Of a DNA stretch of 7,299 nucleotides, positions 6,105 through 7,299 are shown piece after piece (positions within the stretch are counted from its first letter, which is position 1; every line of letters begins with the position of its first letter). Source of the stretch: a bacterium (GTDB lineage: Bacteria > Hydrogenedentota > Hydrogenedentia > Hydrogenedentiales > SLHB01); NCBI GenBank assembly GCA_024231375.1, contig JAAEQP010000158.1:1-7299 (forward strand), written 5' to 3'. The translations under genes and the position numbers were made by a program. The notes under the pieces were generated by a model. The model made no database searches. It saw nothing but the letters and a program-made list of their open reading frames with translations, and was not told the origin of the DNA.

Positions 6105-7250
6105 ATGACCATCGCCGTTCTCATGATGTCCATGTTGCACGCCCAAGCCGACGATACCGTCGTCGAACGGTTCCCCCTTATCGAGGAACTGCCCGATCCC
6201 TTCCTGTTTCAGGACGGACGCCGTGTGCAGACGCGCGAAGACTGGGCTGAACGCCGCAAGGAAATGCTGGATCTCGTTCTCCACCATCAATACGGACGCG
6301 TTCCCGCCGCACCGGGCAACGTGCAAGTCCATGAGGTCCTTGGGACGTCCAAAGACGAGTACAACGGCGTCGACTGCACCACCCTGCGGCTCAGTATGGG
6401 GCCCGACAACCGGATTCTGACCACCGTGCATACCTACATTCCGAATGCCGCCGAGGGTCCGTTCCTGGTTGTCGTGCGGTTCGGCATCGACAGCGGTCCC
6501 GTGCCGTGGCTCGCCAAACGCGGTTATGCCTACGCCTGTTTCGAGCACCGCGAGTTGGACGCCGATACGGAAGGCTACGACACGCCGGGGCCCGCCCAAA
6601 TGCTGTATCCCGACCACGATTGGGCCAGTCTCGCCGTGTGGGCATGGGGCGCGTCGCGCGTGCTCGACTACCTTGAGACCCTGCCCACCGTGGACACCAC
6701 CAAATCGGTCATCACGGGCCATTCGCGGACGGGTAAGGCCGCGCTGCTGGCGGGGGTCCTGGACGAGCGGTTCGCCGTGGTCGTCCCCAACGGATCGGGA
6801 TGCGGCGGCGCGGCGGCTTTCCGTGGCGCGAAGAAAGGCGTCGAGACTCTGCGACTCATCGCCCTGCCCCATCGGTTCAAGAGTTGGTTCCAACGGGATT
6901 TCGGGCGGTTCAGTAACAAGGAGGCCCGCCTGCCCTTCGACCAGCACTTCATGCGCGCCATGGTCGCTCCCCGCATGGTCGTCAGCACCGACGGGCTCGA
7001 CGACGAATGGGCCAACCCGCCCGGCACCCAGGCCGCGTGGATGGGGGCGCAGCCCGTATTCGACTTCCTCGCTGTGCCCGGTAACAATCGGTGCCATTTT
7101 CGCGAAGGCGGCCACGACCAACTCCAACCCGACTACGAGGTACTCCTGGATGTCGCCGACCACGTCTTCAAAGACGCGCCCCTGACACGCAGCTTCGACA
7201 CCATGCCCGTGCCCGACATGAAGCCAACCTGGGATTGGCGAAGGCCCTGA
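6105..7250 (+). CDS. CE15-like glucuronoyl esterase (alpha/beta-hydrolase), exported
   Basis: The 381-residue product matches bacterial carbohydrate esterase family 15 enzymes, which cleave the ester between (4-O-methyl-)glucuronic acid of xylan and lignin alcohols. The nucleophile elbow is ITGHSRTGKAAL with Ser207. Then come PNGSGCGGAAAFRG (228-241), LPFDQHFMRAMVAPR (276-290), TDGLDDEWANPPG (295-307) and HFREGGHDQ with His337. Fungal enzymes have a catalytic Glu in an ESGxGG motif; here that position is Gly230. An acid from the DGLDDEWAN loop (Asp299 or Asp300) probably serves instead, as proposed for some bacterial CE15 members. The N-terminus is short and hydrophobic, ending in an AQA signal-peptidase site (residue 15), but has no basic n-region residue. 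AGGAG (6092-6096) lies 8 nt before the ATG. Genome annotations may call it acetylxylan esterase. It may be transcribed from the toxin-antitoxin promoter. Confidence 0.87.
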   Translation: MTIAVLMMSMLHAQADDTVVERFPLIEELPDPFLFQDGRRVQTREDWAERRKEMLDLVLHHQYGRVPAAPGNVQVHEVLGTSKDEYNGVDCTTLRLSMGPDNRILTTVHTYIPNAAEGPFLVVVRFGIDSGPVPWLAKRGYAYACFEHRELDADTEGYDTPGPAQMLYPDHDWASLAVWAWGASRVLDYLETLPTVDTTKSVITGHSRTGKAALLAGVLDERFAVVVPNGSGCGGAAAFRGAKKGVETLRLIALPHRFKSWFQRDFGRFSNKEARLPFDQHFMRAMVAPRMVVSTDGLDDEWANPPGTQAAWMGAQPVFDFLAVPGNNRCHFREGGHDQLQPDYEVLLDVADHVFKDAPLTRSFDTMPVPDMKPTWDWRRP

Positions 7251-7266
7251 CGCCTACTCCGGCGTC
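7249..7266. terminator. Weak hairpin at the convergent gene ends
   Basis: GACGCC (7249-7254) and GGCGTC (7261-7266) pair perfectly around a 6-nt loop, overlapping the CE15 stop codon and the stop of the likely minus-strand gene. No strong T-run follows on either strand, so terminator activity is uncertain. It may simply be a 3'-end stem. Confidence 0.3.
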
Positions 7267-7299
7267 GCCGCGGTTTCCTCTTCCTCCGTCTCCTGCTCC
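7254..7299 (-). CDS. C-terminal fragment of a convergent gene, function unknown
   Basis: On the minus strand the final bases read in one frame as EQETEEEETAATPE followed by TAG (7256-7254). A run of acidic residues ending at a stop, convergent to and 3 bp from the CE15 stop, looks like the tail of a real protein. An acidic, low-complexity C-terminus gives no family. Only 14 complete codons are visible before the window ends, so this is a tentative call, and it could equally be chance in a purine-rich stretch. Confidence 0.4.
   Translation of the reverse strand, partial: EQETEEEETAATPE

Noticed and set aside
6066..7163. Long minus-strand open frame opposite the CE15 gene
   Set aside because: It is an antisense shadow in GC-rich DNA. 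The plus strand carries strong family motifs through the whole length.

Overview
This is a GC-rich bacterial window with G/C-biased third codon positions and tight Shine-Dalgarno-led gene spacing. The gene set suggests a free-living polysaccharide degrader: a HemE-superfamily methyltransferase paralogue, a sialidase-fold exported protein, a CE15-type esterase and a FitAB/VapBC-type toxin-antitoxin pair. This mix is familiar from the Planctomycetota/Verrucomicrobiota/Lentisphaerota group and from Hydrogenedentota-like metagenome bins. That placement is inference from gene content; no rRNA or marker gene is present.

Layout. (1) Positions 1-4006 hold a five-gene plus-strand run with gaps of 77, 15, 28 and 22 bp, probably one operon. 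It encodes a URO-D-family protein cut at its 5' end by the window edge, a RimJ/RimL-type GNAT acetyltransferase, an L-rhamnose mutarotase (RhaM), a secreted or lipid-anchored sialidase-fold (BNR/Asp-box) protein and a cytoplasmic esterase-D/tributyrin-esterase-like hydrolase. (2) Positions 3999-5252 on the minus strand encode a 12-helix MFS transporter whose 3' end overlaps the esterase gene by 8 bp. (3) Positions 5253-5444 are a divergent intergenic region with a strong sigma70-type promoter and a perfect 7+7 inverted repeat over the expected transcription start. They control (4) a ribbon-helix-helix antitoxin (5445-5687) and PIN-domain toxin (5684-6085) with GTGA start/stop overlap. (5) A CE15 glucuronoyl-esterase-like gene (6105-7250) starts 19 bp after the toxin gene. 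(6) The last 46 bases appear to hold the acidic C-terminus of a convergent minus-strand gene.

How it may work together. The exported sialidase-fold protein and the CE15-like esterase would act on plant- or algal-type polysaccharide outside the cytoplasm. The MFS carrier would import small products. The cytoplasmic esterase would remove small acyl groups, and the mutarotase would speed anomer interconversion of L-rhamnose or a similar 6-deoxy sugar. The URO-D-family protein may handle a methyl group or another small metabolite, but its substrate cannot be read from sequence. The toxin-antitoxin pair sits between the MFS gene and the CE15 gene and looks like an inserted, self-regulated module that may also drive the CE15 gene by readthrough.

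No tRNA, rRNA, CRISPR array, insertion sequence or riboswitch was seen. I saw no clearly new system. The most interesting points are atypical active sites (CE15, sialidase-fold, URO-D) and the compact TA control region.
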